Positions 1 through 7,268 of a DNA stretch of 64,000 nucleotides are shown here, one piece after another. Position numbers and translations under genes: made by a program. The stretch comes from Bradyrhizobium sp. CIAT3101 (GTDB lineage: Bacteria > Pseudomonadota > Alphaproteobacteria > Rhizobiales > Xanthobacteraceae), in assembly GCF_029714945.1 (NCBI RefSeq), contig NZ_CP121634.1, forward strand, positions 3,617,001 through 3,681,000, in the 5' to 3' direction. The notes below the pieces were generated by a model. It saw nothing but the letters and a program-made list of their open reading frames with translations. It had not been told where the DNA came from and searched no databases. Numbering within the stretch: position 1 is the stretch's first letter; each line of letters begins with the position of its first letter.

Positions 1-555
1 GTGCCTACGGCACCCGAACTATTGAAATCGTTTCCGGCGATCACCGGATTTCGAGCGTCGACGGTCAACGCCGTCTACCGCACTGAGCGGGAAGACGGAC
101 TCATTCCAAAATGCGAAGGCTCCAGCCACGCAGATGTCGACAGCACCCACGCGACCCTGTTGCTACTTGGCTGCGTCGCAGACGTCCCGGCGCACAATGC
201 CGCAAAGGCGGCGCAGTTGTACTACGACCTCCGCGACAAGGACGGCAACCGAGCGGGCGACGCGATTGCGGCAATGTTAGATAGCTTCGATCCGCGAGGC
301 ATCGAAGGCCATCTGTCCGACGCCGTAAACAGCTACAACGCCTACGTCGTTGTCGATCTGGAACGGCCGCGTATCAGTATCGTTCGCGAACGCGCTGGCC
401 GGTTGCCTACCGAAACGGTCTTTGGCGTTAAAGCCGCGAAGTCGAGAGAGGAGGGCGTCTCCACTACGAAGCGCATCTCCGGCAAAGTCCTGTTCGAACT
501 AGCTGCGTTCATGAACACGGATCATTGGACGGCCCGCGTGGCCAATGCAGCATAA
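1..555 (+). CDS. Hypothetical phage protein (possibly cut by window edge)
   Basis: The frame is open from the first base, where a GTG could be the start, and runs 184 codons. A longer gene beginning upstream of the window cannot be excluded. I do not recognise the family. There is no signal peptide or membrane segment; composition is mixed alpha/beta, with a basic stretch near residues 140-160. It lies directly upstream of three short co-directional genes and the prohead protease, so a role in the head module or in late gene expression is possible, but nothing in the sequence shows it. Confidence 0.55.
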   Translation: MPTAPELLKSFPAITGFRASTVNAVYRTEREDGLIPKCEGSSHADVDSTHATLLLLGCVADVPAHNAAKAAQLYYDLRDKDGNRAGDAIAAMLDSFDPRGIEGHLSDAVNSYNAYVVVDLERPRISIVRERAGRLPTETVFGVKAAKSREEGVSTTKRISGKVLFELAAFMNTDHWTARVANAA

Positions 556-574
556 TCATATTGGAGCATTTTCA

Positions 575-1162
575 ATGAACATTCAAAATCTACGCGCTGA
601 CATCGTCCCCGGCTTCGAAGGGCTGACCAATCTGAAGGCAAAGCATCGAGACGTTGAGAGACGTAAAAAAGAATCAGATGATCGGGTTTTTCAACTAACG
701 CAAGAAAAGATTGCGTCGGGAAATGTAAATCTGACCGCATCTGAAAACGTTCAACGAGTCATCAACAATCAGGACGTCTCAATTGATAACGACTTGGACT
801 CACTCCTTCGAAAGGAGACAGCGAACAACAACGCATTGGCGGACGCTTCACATCTTCTGAGTCGGCAGATCGCGGACGAGACACGCAAGGCAGGAAGAAA
901 GATTTGCGATGACGTGAAGCCGCAACACGACGCGATACGGATTGCGTTGAACGAGGCACTCGCAGCCGCCTATTCCGCGAACTCGAAATATTGGAACCTC
1001 AGAAAGTCACTCATCGATTCCGGCGCTGGTCTGCATGGCATTTGCTTGAACGCGCCAGAGTTCCTGGGTGTGCCATCGCAGCGAACATCGGGGCTTGCGG
1101 AATATCTGCTCGCCGAAAAGAAGGCGGGCTATCTGAAGCGCCTTCCGAAGGAGCTTGCTTAA
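575..1162 (+). CDS. Hypothetical phage protein, helical
   Basis: A 195-residue protein. The ATG at 575 is chosen over an in-frame ATG at 545 because a GGAG lies 8 bases upstream of it (563-566) and the earlier start would overlap the preceding gene. The middle of the protein (about residues 20-125) is charged, rich in Lys, Glu, Asp and Asn, and looks strongly alpha-helical or coiled-coil. No enzymatic motif is visible. It ends 2 bases before the next start codon, so translational coupling with the head-module genes is likely. Function unknown. Confidence 0.65.
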   Translation: MNIQNLRADIVPGFEGLTNLKAKHRDVERRKKESDDRVFQLTQEKIASGNVNLTASENVQRVINNQDVSIDNDLDSLLRKETANNNALADASHLLSRQIADETRKAGRKICDDVKPQHDAIRIALNEALAAAYSANSKYWNLRKSLIDSGAGLHGICLNAPEFLGVPSQRTSGLAEYLLAEKKAGYLKRLPKELA

Positions 1163-1164
1163 AG

Positions 1165-1338
1165 ATGAGCGAGTATTACGAGAAAGCCAGTGCCAACACG
1201 AAGTCGTTCGACTGGTCAAAATTGCCCGAAGGTGAGTACAAAGTAATCGGGGGCGACATTGTCCGCGTAGATGCCGCTTCGTCCGACGTCGATAGAGCGT
1301 TTGACAAATTCCTTCGAAAGCTCTCGGAGTTGGCCTGA
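1165..1338 (+). CDS. Small hypothetical phage protein (57 aa)
   Basis: A short gene squeezed between the helical protein and the prohead protease: its ATG follows the previous stop by 2 bases, and its TGA abuts the next ATG. An AAGGAG at 1148-1153 lies about 11 bases upstream. The product is acidic to neutral, with an N-terminal Tyr/Glu-rich part and a C-terminal amphipathic helix. No family recognised. The tight packing is the main evidence that it is real; longer in-frame starts upstream would overlap the preceding gene heavily. Confidence 0.6.
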   Translation: MSEYYEKASANTKSFDWSKLPEGEYKVIGGDIVRVDAASSDVDRAFDKFLRKLSELA

Positions 1339-1881
1339 ATGGAAAAGCTAAGTCGTCCCTTCGAAGTTAAAGAATGGGACGAGCAGGGCACTTTCAGCGG
1401 CTACGCTTCCGTCTTCGGCAACATCGACTCACACGGCGACATTGTAGCCAAGGGCGCATTCGCTGACACGCTGGCAGAAGCCAAGCGAGAAAACAGGCCG
1501 GTTCAAATGCTGTGGCAACATGGCGTTGAAGGCGAAATGCCAGTTGGCCGCTGGACTTCGATGCACGAAGACGACAACGGCCTGTACGTCGAAGGCAAGA
1601 TTGCCACGAAGACGTCGCGAGGCGCTGACGTCTACGAACTTATGAAAATGGGCGCGCTCAACGGTATGTCAATTGGCTACCGCGCTACTTCGTGGGTGAT
1701 GCACGGCAAGCATCATCCGGCTAGACGAACCCTAAAGGCGGTGAAGCTGTTTGAAGTGTCGATTGTTAGCGATCCTAGCAACGGCCTTGCCCGTGTCGAC
1801 GCTGTGAAGTCCCGCGACGACGAAAGCACCCGCTTCAGTCGCGCTCTATCAGAACTGGCCGCAGCGGTCCGCGCGGCCTAA
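1339..1881 (+). CDS. HK97-family prohead maturation protease
   Basis: A 180-residue protein of the HK97 gp4 / phage prohead protease family (herpesvirus-assemblin-like fold), which cleaves the capsid scaffold during head maturation. The start of the family is recognisable: a 'GYASVFGNIDSHGD' block at residues 21-34. The likely catalytic His is in 'LWQHG' (His61) and the catalytic Ser in 'GMSIGY' (Ser111); a conserved 'EVSIVSDP' follows. Length matches the family. It normally sits between portal and major capsid genes, but here the next gene is a 103-residue protein, not a capsid protein, which points to a rearranged head module. GGAG at 1326-1329 serves as ribosome binding site. Confidence 0.9.
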   Translation: MEKLSRPFEVKEWDEQGTFSGYASVFGNIDSHGDIVAKGAFADTLAEAKRENRPVQMLWQHGVEGEMPVGRWTSMHEDDNGLYVEGKIATKTSRGADVYELMKMGALNGMSIGYRATSWVMHGKHHPARRTLKAVKLFEVSIVSDPSNGLARVDAVKSRDDESTRFSRALSELAAAVRAA

Positions 1882-1906
1882 TCAATCATGTAAGGAAATT
1901 CTACAC

Positions 1907-2218
1907 ATGGCCTTTTCAGGCGTACACGTTAGCTGTGGCTATGCAGGCTATAACAAAAGAAATATCGCGCTGCTTGCTGAATGCAAGTGGTCGCAGAGCA
2001 TGGCGACTGCAGGCACAACCACCAACGCTAGTCCCGTCGAAAGCGAAGTTCTCGGCGCTGCCGTCTTTTCGATTACCGCGACTTTGGACATTTACTTTGC
2101 GATCGGCACAAACCCCGACGCGACCAACGGACCGCGCCGCTTTTTGCAAATGAACACGTCCATGGACGTGTTCGCGAAGCGAGAAGGCGGTGAATACCTC
2201 GCTTGGATCGCTGCGTAA
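1907..2218 (+). CDS. Putative phage structural/decoration protein
   Basis: A 103-residue protein preceded by an AAGGAAA ribosome binding site at 1891-1897. The C-terminal half has the pattern '...YFAIGTNPDATNGPRRF...', ending in a short strand with Trp. This pattern is common in small virion-associated beta-rich proteins of phages of alphaproteobacteria (family knowledge, no search done). No signal peptide. A perfect GC hairpin follows the stop, as is usual after highly expressed structural genes. Function as head decoration or fibre-associated protein is inference. Confidence 0.6.
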   Translation: MAFSGVHVSCGYAGYNKRNIALLAECKWSQSMATAGTTTNASPVESEVLGAAVFSITATLDIYFAIGTNPDATNGPRRFLQMNTSMDVFAKREGGEYLAWIAA

Positions 2219-2234
2219 CTGAATTGCAGCAAGC

Positions 2235-2259
2235 ACGGCGCCCGCACGTTGGGCGCCGT
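2235..2259 (+). terminator. GC-rich hairpin after structural gene
   Basis: CGGCGCCC (2236-2243) pairs perfectly with GGGCGCCG (2251-2258), an A-T pair extends it by one, and the loop is 7 bases. Only two T follow at once, so it may act as an attenuator or mRNA-stabilising hairpin rather than a full terminator. Confidence 0.5.
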
Positions 2260-2285
2260 TACATTCAATCATTATGGAAAATTTT

Positions 2286-2495
2286 ATGACCAAATCTATC
2301 GTCTCGGTTGGTGAGCCCGTGTTGGGCTTTATCGAGAAAGACGGCAAGGTGCTCAAGGCGCAATTGATCGGCGTCGACGTCGTCAAGAAGCGTACCATCG
2401 TGCTGTACGAGGACGAAAATACAATGCAGGTGGCTGAAGGCCTCACGTTCTACACTCAGAAGTTCGCGGCTGAAATTGCAGCGATGGGCGAGTGA
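2286..2495 (+). CDS. Small hypothetical phage protein (69 aa)
   Basis: ATG at 2286 is preferred because a TGGAA lies 7-8 bases upstream; an in-frame ATG at 2274 would give 73 residues. The product is a compact beta-rich small protein with alternating Val/Ile strands and a Glu/Asp-rich turn ('LYEDENT'). No known motif. Its stop overlaps the GTG of the next gene, so the two are translationally coupled and belong to the module that leads into the RepA-like ATPase. Confidence 0.6.
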   Translation: MTKSIVSVGEPVLGFIEKDGKVLKAQLIGVDVVKKRTIVLYEDENTMQVAEGLTFYTQKFAAEIAAMGE

Positions 2496-2818
2496 AGTTG
2501 ATGACAGCGCTAAACACGATTGAACGAGACCTAAAGCTTAGAGCATTAGCTTCGGCAACTTGGCGCGAAGATCGGGCTTCGAAATATTCCGAGGACGCCC
2601 GGAACGGGGAGGCTGCTAACCAGCTTCGCGAATTGAGTGCGCAGATCGCATTGAGCGACGCCGATGTTCAGTTGCTTGAGCCATACTATGGCGGCGGGAT
2701 ATGGCGTGACGCAGTAACACTCACGAACCGTCAAGTCGGCTTTCATCGCAGATTGTACGATTGCTCCGACTACATCGCGTTTCTTCTCGAAAATCTGGAG
2801 AAGGGCGGTGCGCATTGA
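2492..2818 (+). CDS. Hypothetical phage protein next to replication ATPase
   Basis: A 108-residue protein. GTG at 2492 overlaps the preceding stop (GTGA); ATG at 2501 would shorten it by three residues. It is predicted all-helical, with Arg/Glu-rich segments and a conserved-looking aromatic patch ('EPYYGGGIWRD', about residues 67-77). No enzyme motif. Its TGA overlaps the TTG start of the RepA-like ATPase, which suggests co-translation and a role in replication, but this is inference from position only. Confidence 0.6.
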   Translation: MKLMTALNTIERDLKLRALASATWREDRASKYSEDARNGEAANQLRELSAQIALSDADVQLLEPYYGGGIWRDAVTLTNRQVGFHRRLYDCSDYIAFLLENLEKGGAH

Positions 2819-4245
2819 AGACTGCTTCGTTGAGCGAAGGCGAGCAGTTCGCGCGCGACGTCATATCGCGTTGGAAGCAGGGTGACATAGTTAGCGCTAT
2901 GCGGGCCGCCCAAGAGATAGGTTGGCTTTCCGAAACCTATCTCACGCACGATCGCGCCTATTCGTTGTTGAATGTTAACTTGGACGTAAGGAAAGTACCG
3001 GAGGAGCGAATAGGAGACGTTCGGGCATTCTACCACCAGAGCAAGGAGACTTTAACAAGGGACGAAGTCAGGTCGCTGTTTGGTCCAAAGACTGCGAACG
3101 ACAATATTTCATTTGAGCCGTCTCCGTTCGTGTGGCGAGAACCATCAGTCATTCCGGCGCGCGATTGGATTTACGGCCGCCATCTATTGAGGCGGCATGT
3201 GTCGGCAACGATTGCATCTGGTGCTGTCGGTAAGACTTCGCTCAAGATCGTTGAGGCACTGGCCATGGCGAGTGGACGGCCGCTTTTGGGGCAGGAAGTC
3301 CCTAAGCGGTCACGCGTATGGCTCTTCAATCTGGAAGACGATAGGGACGAATTAGACCGGCGCTTGGTCGCAGCGATGATGTACCACAACATCAAACCGG
3401 AAGATGTCGCTGACTATCTCTTCGTCGAAGGCGAGACGCCGCTAATCCTTACCGCTACGGACCGCAACGGGACAAAAATCAGGCAACCGGTTATCGACGG
3501 ACTCGTAGATGCGATCAAGTGTCAGCGAATCGACGTCTTGATCGTTGATCCGTTCGTTAGCAGCCATGACGCCCCGGAGAGCGATAACGGCGCTATTGAT
3601 GCGATCGTCAAACACGGATGGGTGGTCGTCGCCCGCGAGGGTGGATGCGCGGTCGATATTGCCCACCACACCACGAAGGCGGATGCAGCTACCGGAATGG
3701 CCACAGCTATGTCGGCGCGTGGTGCTGGCTCGTTTATTGCGGCGTGTCGGTCGGTGCAGGTGCTTAATCCAATGCTGCCTGACGAGGCCGCGAAGGCAGG
3801 GCTACCCAGCCACGTTGGCTATTTCAGCAGCTTCGGAGATAAGCAGAACTTGGCGCCGAAGAGCGGCCTAAAGGACTGGTACAAAATGGAAGGCGTTGAC
3901 CTTGGCAATGCGGGAGAGGGCAATCTAGCCTTTATGCGCGCTGACAGCGTCGGTGTATGTACCCGTTGGGAGTGGCCAACGAGTGCATCGTTCGTATCCG
4001 ACGTCACTAGGGACCAACTGCAAGGCATCAAGAACTTGCTGTCGCTCGGAAGTCATAGAAAAGACCCCCAATCCAAGGAATGGGCGGGCCACACCGTCGC
4101 GAAGATTCTGGACATCGATGTGACCGTGAAGGCCGAAAAGCAGCGGGTCGCGAAGATGCTGGAAACGTGGGTGGAGACCGGCGAGCTTCAGGCGTACCGG
4201 GCAAAGGATGAGCATCGCGTCTTGAAGGACTTCATCAGGTCGTGA
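2815..4245 (+). CDS. RepA-like AAA/RecA-fold replication ATPase
   Basis: A 476-residue protein resembling the RepA / AAA_25 group of hexameric RecA-fold ATPases used by phages and plasmids as replicative helicases. The Walker A motif is 'SGAVGKTS' around residues 134-141. A hydrophobic strand ending in Asp ('DVLIVDPF') about 110 residues later is Walker B. A following 'DIAHHTTK' block matches the sensor region of this family. The last about 90 residues look like a winged-helix DNA-binding tail. The start is a TTG at 2815 overlapping the upstream TGA; the longer open frame upstream is a shadow of the preceding gene. A cluster of short repeats begins 5 bases after the stop, which fits an origin recognised by this system. 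Confidence 0.8.
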   Translation: MKTASLSEGEQFARDVISRWKQGDIVSAMRAAQEIGWLSETYLTHDRAYSLLNVNLDVRKVPEERIGDVRAFYHQSKETLTRDEVRSLFGPKTANDNISFEPSPFVWREPSVIPARDWIYGRHLLRRHVSATIASGAVGKTSLKIVEALAMASGRPLLGQEVPKRSRVWLFNLEDDRDELDRRLVAAMMYHNIKPEDVADYLFVEGETPLILTATDRNGTKIRQPVIDGLVDAIKCQRIDVLIVDPFVSSHDAPESDNGAIDAIVKHGWVVVAREGGCAVDIAHHTTKADAATGMATAMSARGAGSFIAACRSVQVLNPMLPDEAAKAGLPSHVGYFSSFGDKQNLAPKSGLKDWYKMEGVDLGNAGEGNLAFMRADSVGVCTRWEWPTSASFVSDVTRDQLQGIKNLLSLGSHRKDPQSKEWAGHTVAKILDIDVTVKAEKQRVAKMLETWVETGELQAYRAKDEHRVLKDFIRS

Positions 4246-4249
4246 CAGC

Positions 4250-4377
4250 TGCAGCACCCTAGGTGCAGCAAAGGTACAGCAGGGTATAGCAAAGCACTGC
4301 TGCACCCCCCCCTATATGGGGGTGCAGCGGTGCAGCATGTCAAAAAATGGGGTGCAGCAAGAATAGGGGTGCTGCGC
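4250..4377. repeat. Iteron-like cluster with 11-bp palindrome, possible origin
   Basis: About eight copies or near-copies of the 9-mer GGTGCAGCA, in both orientations, lie within 128 bases just after the RepA-like gene. Forward copies are at 4262-4270, 4273-4281 (GGTACAGCA), 4283-4291 (GGTATAGCA), 4321-4328 (8 of 9 bases), 4329-4337, 4351-4359 and 4369-4377 (GGTGCTGCG). Reverse copies are at 4250-4258 and 4298-4306. Two copies form an 11-bp perfect inverted repeat (4299-4309 with 4318-4328) around an 8-base AT-containing loop. Clustered short repeats next to a replication ATPase are typical of phage or plasmid origins; the assignment as origin is inference. Confidence 0.55.
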
Positions 4378-4407
4378 AGGGCTAGGACGGGCTGCGTGCG
4401 CGCACTG

Positions 4408-4533
4408 TCAGGGAACATTCACCGCCGGCATCGCTGCAGTAGCCAGCGGCTTGAACGGCCCGTCATACATGGCTGTCACCGCGACCAACGCGATGGCCAC
4501 AACTATCAGGGCACGTAGGACAAGGCTCCACAT
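4408..4533 (-). CDS. Possible 41-aa membrane peptide
   Basis: Reading on the minus strand from an ATG at 4533 gives 41 residues. About 20 consecutive hydrophobic residues (Leu, Val, Ile, Ala) near the N-terminus form a single predicted membrane segment, followed by a short polar tail. Position between the repeat cluster and a minus-strand gene fits a small phage membrane protein, for example a lysis or superinfection function. There is no convincing ribosome binding site, and no comparison was possible, so it may be chance. Confidence 0.25.
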   Translation of the reverse strand: MWSLVLRALIVVAIALVAVTAMYDGPFKPLATAAMPAVNVP

Positions 4534-4699
4534 GGGGCTAAGTCTAGGCAGGGCTGTACGACGCGGTTGTGAAGTACACCACACGCGAGTTCGTTCTTTC
4601 TGCAACTGCGAAGGGTAGGGGGCGTCGCATCTCTGGCAGCCGGCGGGCTCTAACCGGCCCATGGGAAATCTTACGTATCCCCAAAATGGGGAATCTCTG

Positions 4700-4728
4700 A
4701 TGGGCCGATCAGTCGTTGATCGGCCCAT
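4700..4728. terminator. 12-bp perfect hairpin between convergent units
   Basis: ATGGGCCGATCA (4700-4711) pairs perfectly with TGATCGGCCCAT (4717-4728) around a 5-base loop. On the plus strand it is followed by TTT. The stop codon of the minus-strand gene at 4709-4942 lies inside the stem. It is a likely bidirectional terminator or transcript-end stabiliser. Confidence 0.55.
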
Positions 4729-4942
4729 TTAACCAATCGAACGCGAAGAGCTCTTCTACAGTCCATAGACGGTCTTCCGCCTCGCCACGTACCCAGACAC
4801 CGGGCGGATTACCAACCTCGCGGAGCCATCGGGCAATTCCGATTGCGTGCTCCATTGCTTCCGCCTCGTCTTCAAACCGTGCAGGCGTCAGATAGCAATC
4901 CGACTCAGTGTCGACATCTACCGAGACGATGAAGCGGGTCAT
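4709..4942 (-). CDS. Hypothetical phage protein (77 aa)
   Basis: A minus-strand gene inside an otherwise plus-strand stretch, starting with ATG at 4942. The product is acidic, begins with a beta strand ('TRFIVSVDVD') and then has an amphipathic helix rich in Glu and Ala. It resembles the many small DUF-type phage proteins of antirestriction or regulatory type in general shape only; I do not recognise the family. Its reversed orientation relative to neighbouring structural genes suggests a separately transcribed accessory (moron-like) gene. The stop lies in a perfect hairpin. Confidence 0.55.
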   Translation of the reverse strand: MTRFIVSVDVDTESDCYLTPARFEDEAEAMEHAIGIARWLREVGNPPGVWVRGEAEDRLWTVEELFAFDWLNGPIND

Positions 4943-4998
4943 GCATCATCGTATCAATGAAACCCGACGTCTGCACGGACATCTTGCAGGCAATCCAA

Positions 4999-5022
4999 GG
5001 CAGCCAGTCGGCTGCCTTTTTT
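4999..5022 (+). terminator. Rho-independent terminator
   Basis: GGCAGCC (4999-5005) pairs perfectly with GGCTGCC (5010-5016) around AGTC and is followed by six T (5017-5022). A textbook intrinsic terminator on the plus strand, directly upstream of the tail-fibre operon. It separates that operon from the replication region. Confidence 0.8.
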
Positions 5023-5034
5023 ATTGGAGTGATG

Positions 5035-5277
5035 ATGACTGACTATTTCAACCCGCGTGCCGACCTGCGAGCCAATTGGGATCGTGTCACCGGCCGGGTA
5101 AGCGATAGGCCAATGCACCCCGTGCTGGCCAACGCCATCAAGAACCCGCGTATGCCGAAACCGTACGGCGGCGGTGAGGGCGACTACAAAGCCAATAAGA
5201 CCGTTCGCGGCGTCGATACCTTCGTGAGACTCAATCGCAACGGCGACAAGCGAACAATCCTGGCTGCGACGTCCTAA
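5035..5277 (+). CDS. Hypothetical phage protein (80 aa)
   Basis: The start is set at the ATG at 5035, 5 bases after a GGAG (5026-5029); another ATG lies at 5032. An upstream in-frame ATG at 4957 is rejected because it would put the terminator hairpin inside the gene. The product is basic, rich in Arg, Asn and Pro, with a 'PKPYGGGEGDYKANK' loop near the middle. No family recognised. Its stop overlaps the next start (TAATG), making it the first gene of a three-gene unit with the tail fibre. Confidence 0.6.
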   Translation: MTDYFNPRADLRANWDRVTGRVSDRPMHPVLANAIKNPRMPKPYGGGEGDYKANKTVRGVDTFVRLNRNGDKRTILAATS

Positions 5278-5432
5278 TGATCAAACTTGAAGCACTACCG
5301 GCCGACCTTACGGCACCGCCGCCCGACTCTAGCGGCAACTTCGCGTTTCAGCCTTCCACCGGAATGATCTGGCGAAAAGTCAGAGGTGAATGGCGGCGTA
5401 TCAGCGAAACGAATACGAAAGATAAGAAGTAA
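5277..5432 (+). CDS. Small hypothetical protein upstream of tail fibre (51 aa)
   Basis: An open frame of 51 codons whose ATG (5277) overlaps the preceding TAA and whose TAA ends 3 bases before the tail-fibre ATG. The N-terminal half is Pro/Ala-rich. The C-terminal half contains 'GNFAFQPSTGMIWRKV', similar in style to the 'YAFQASTGKLWVKSSG' segment of the adjacent tail fibre (around its residues 130-145). It therefore may be a small fibre-associated beta protein. That link is inference from a short resemblance. Confidence 0.55.
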   Translation: MIKLEALPADLTAPPPDSSGNFAFQPSTGMIWRKVRGEWRRISETNTKDKK

Positions 5433-5435
5433 TCG

Positions 5436-7187
5436 ATGACTGCTTTTAATACCTATTCGACCGGAACCGTATCTATCGGCGCCGGAGCTACTTCCATTGT
5501 CGGAAGCGGCGTCAATTGGTCAGGTGTAAACGCGAAGCCGGGTGACGATATCGTTGTTGCGGGTCACACCGTAATCGTTCTTGACGTCGTCGACTCCGCG
5601 ACGCTCTCTATTGACGCGTGGCCGTACAGCGCTGTTACCGCAGGCGCAACATACAAGATCGTTCAGCGTTCGCCGCTCCGCTTCGCTGGCGGACAGGCGA
5701 TGTCTGACGTGTCTACGCTTGTGGGCGCGCTTGAAACAAACGGCTTCTATGTGTTCGTGCCGTCGACGGCTACCGTGCCAGACCCTTCATACGGCAACGA
5801 CGGGCAGTACGCCTTTCAGGCGTCGACGGGTAAGCTGTGGGTCAAGTCTAGCGGCGCGTGGTCATATCTTGGCGTCTACAAGGGTTTCAATATCCGTGGC
5901 GCCTACGATAACGGGGCTACGTATGCTGCAAACGATGTCGTTTATAGTGCTGGCTCTTCGTATATTGCAATTCTTGCGACGACAGGCAACGCGCCGCCTA
6001 ACGCGACTTACTGGCAGTTGCTTGCCAGCATTGGCAACACCGGAGCAACAGGCCCGACAGGCGCCAGCTATGGCGGCACGTCGACTACGTCTATAGCGAT
6101 TGGCACCGGGTCTAAGGTGTTCACTACGCAAGCCGGTCTTGCCTACACGACTGGCGCTAGGGTGCGTGCTTCGTCGGGCGTAAACTGGCTTGAAGGTGTT
6201 GCGACTTACAGCGGCACTACGCTTACCATTACGTCGGACAAGACTAGCGGTAGCGGCACGCTGTCAAGCTGGACGTTCAATGTCGCAGGGCAGCCGGGCA
6301 CCGGCGATCTTTCGAGCGGTAATAACCTGTCTGACGTCGCCAACACCGATACTGCGCTCAGTAACCTTCATGGCGTAAATTACAATGCCTCGCAGTCTCT
6401 GACTGCATCGCAGCAAGCGCAAGCGCGGGCCAACATCGGCGTTCCTGTGGTGCGCGGATATCTATCGGGGCTTACGCTCTCCACTGCCGGGGGCTCTGCT
6501 TCGTTCTCTGTTGCTGCTGGCGTCGCTGTCGACAGCACCAACGTTGATTTGATGACGCTAGCTAGCGCCATGTCTAAGACATATGCGCCGTTTGTCGTTG
6601 GTAGCGGTAACGGTTCTCTCGACACCGGCTCTGCTGTTGCGGGCTCTTGGTATCACGTCTTTCAAATCAAAAATCCAACTACCCAAGCTGTCGATATCCT
6701 GTCTTCGTTATCCGCAACGGCGCCGACGATGCCTAGCGGCTACACCTTGTTTCGTCGCATCGGTGCGATGAAGATAAACCTTTCGGGTTTTTGGATTAAG
6801 TTCTTTCAATTCGGAGACAAGTTTCTTTGGGACGTTCCCGTTGCGGATGCGGCAGCGCTGGCTATCACCACCTCAGTGTCTGCGATCACGCTTACAGTGC
6901 CTCCCGGCGTAATCGTTGATGCGATCTTGCAAGGCGATTATACCAACTCTAGCGCGGCACAGTCACTTGCGCTCGTTTATTCGCCGAATGGCTCAGCACA
7001 AGCCGCCGGAACCCCGGCTGGAAACTGGACGCTTAGCAACTCGGTTACCGGCGTATACGTTACGAATGCGTTTGTTGTCATGACAAACACGTCCGCGCAG
7101 ATTAGCGCCGTTGCCGGTAGCGCGTCTGGAAATTCACTCTACATCATAACAAATGGTTGGGTTGATACGCGCGGAAGGCTTTCGTAA
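5436..7187 (+). CDS. Phage tail fibre / receptor-binding-type protein
   Basis: A 583-residue protein with very high Gly, Ser, Thr and Ala, and little charge, typical of fibrous trimeric phage tail proteins. Visible parts in order: a beta-rich N-terminal domain (1-110); a segment like a carbohydrate-binding module 5/12 fold ('GAYDNGATYAANDVVYSAGSS', about 155-175, extending to 195); a short collagen-like 'GNTGATGPTGA' stretch near residue 200; and the phage-fibre signature 'LTASQQAQARANIG' near residue 325. The C-terminal 200 residues are beta-rich and probably form the receptor-contacting tip. It lies in an operon with two small upstream genes. No chaperone gene follows. Confidence 0.8.
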   Translation: MTAFNTYSTGTVSIGAGATSIVGSGVNWSGVNAKPGDDIVVAGHTVIVLDVVDSATLSIDAWPYSAVTAGATYKIVQRSPLRFAGGQAMSDVSTLVGALETNGFYVFVPSTATVPDPSYGNDGQYAFQASTGKLWVKSSGAWSYLGVYKGFNIRGAYDNGATYAANDVVYSAGSSYIAILATTGNAPPNATYWQLLASIGNTGATGPTGASYGGTSTTSIAIGTGSKVFTTQAGLAYTTGARVRASSGVNWLEGVATYSGTTLTITSDKTSGSGTLSSWTFNVAGQPGTGDLSSGNNLSDVANTDTALSNLHGVNYNASQSLTASQQAQARANIGVPVVRGYLSGLTLSTAGGSASFSVAAGVAVDSTNVDLMTLASAMSKTYAPFVVGSGNGSLDTGSAVAGSWYHVFQIKNPTTQAVDILSSLSATAPTMPSGYTLFRRIGAMKINLSGFWIKFFQFGDKFLWDVPVADAAALAITTSVSAITLTVPPGVIVDAILQGDYTNSSAAQSLALVYSPNGSAQAAGTPAGNWTLSNSVTGVYVTNAFVVMTNTSAQISAVAGSASGNSLYIITNGWVDTRGRLS

Positions 7188-7268
7188 TGGCCGCGACGTC
7201 GTAACGATTCATTTCAAAAATTCATTGAGAGCAAACCGGGTCGCACCTGCGGCCCGTGAAAGGAAATA

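Noticed and set aside
4250..4377. CRISPR-like interpretation of the short repeats
   Set aside because: Repeats are 9 bases, unevenly spaced and in both orientations, with no spacers or cas genes.
4330..4518. 62-codon plus-strand frame after the repeat cluster
   Set aside because: Begins inside the repeats, lacks a ribosome binding site and has random-looking composition.
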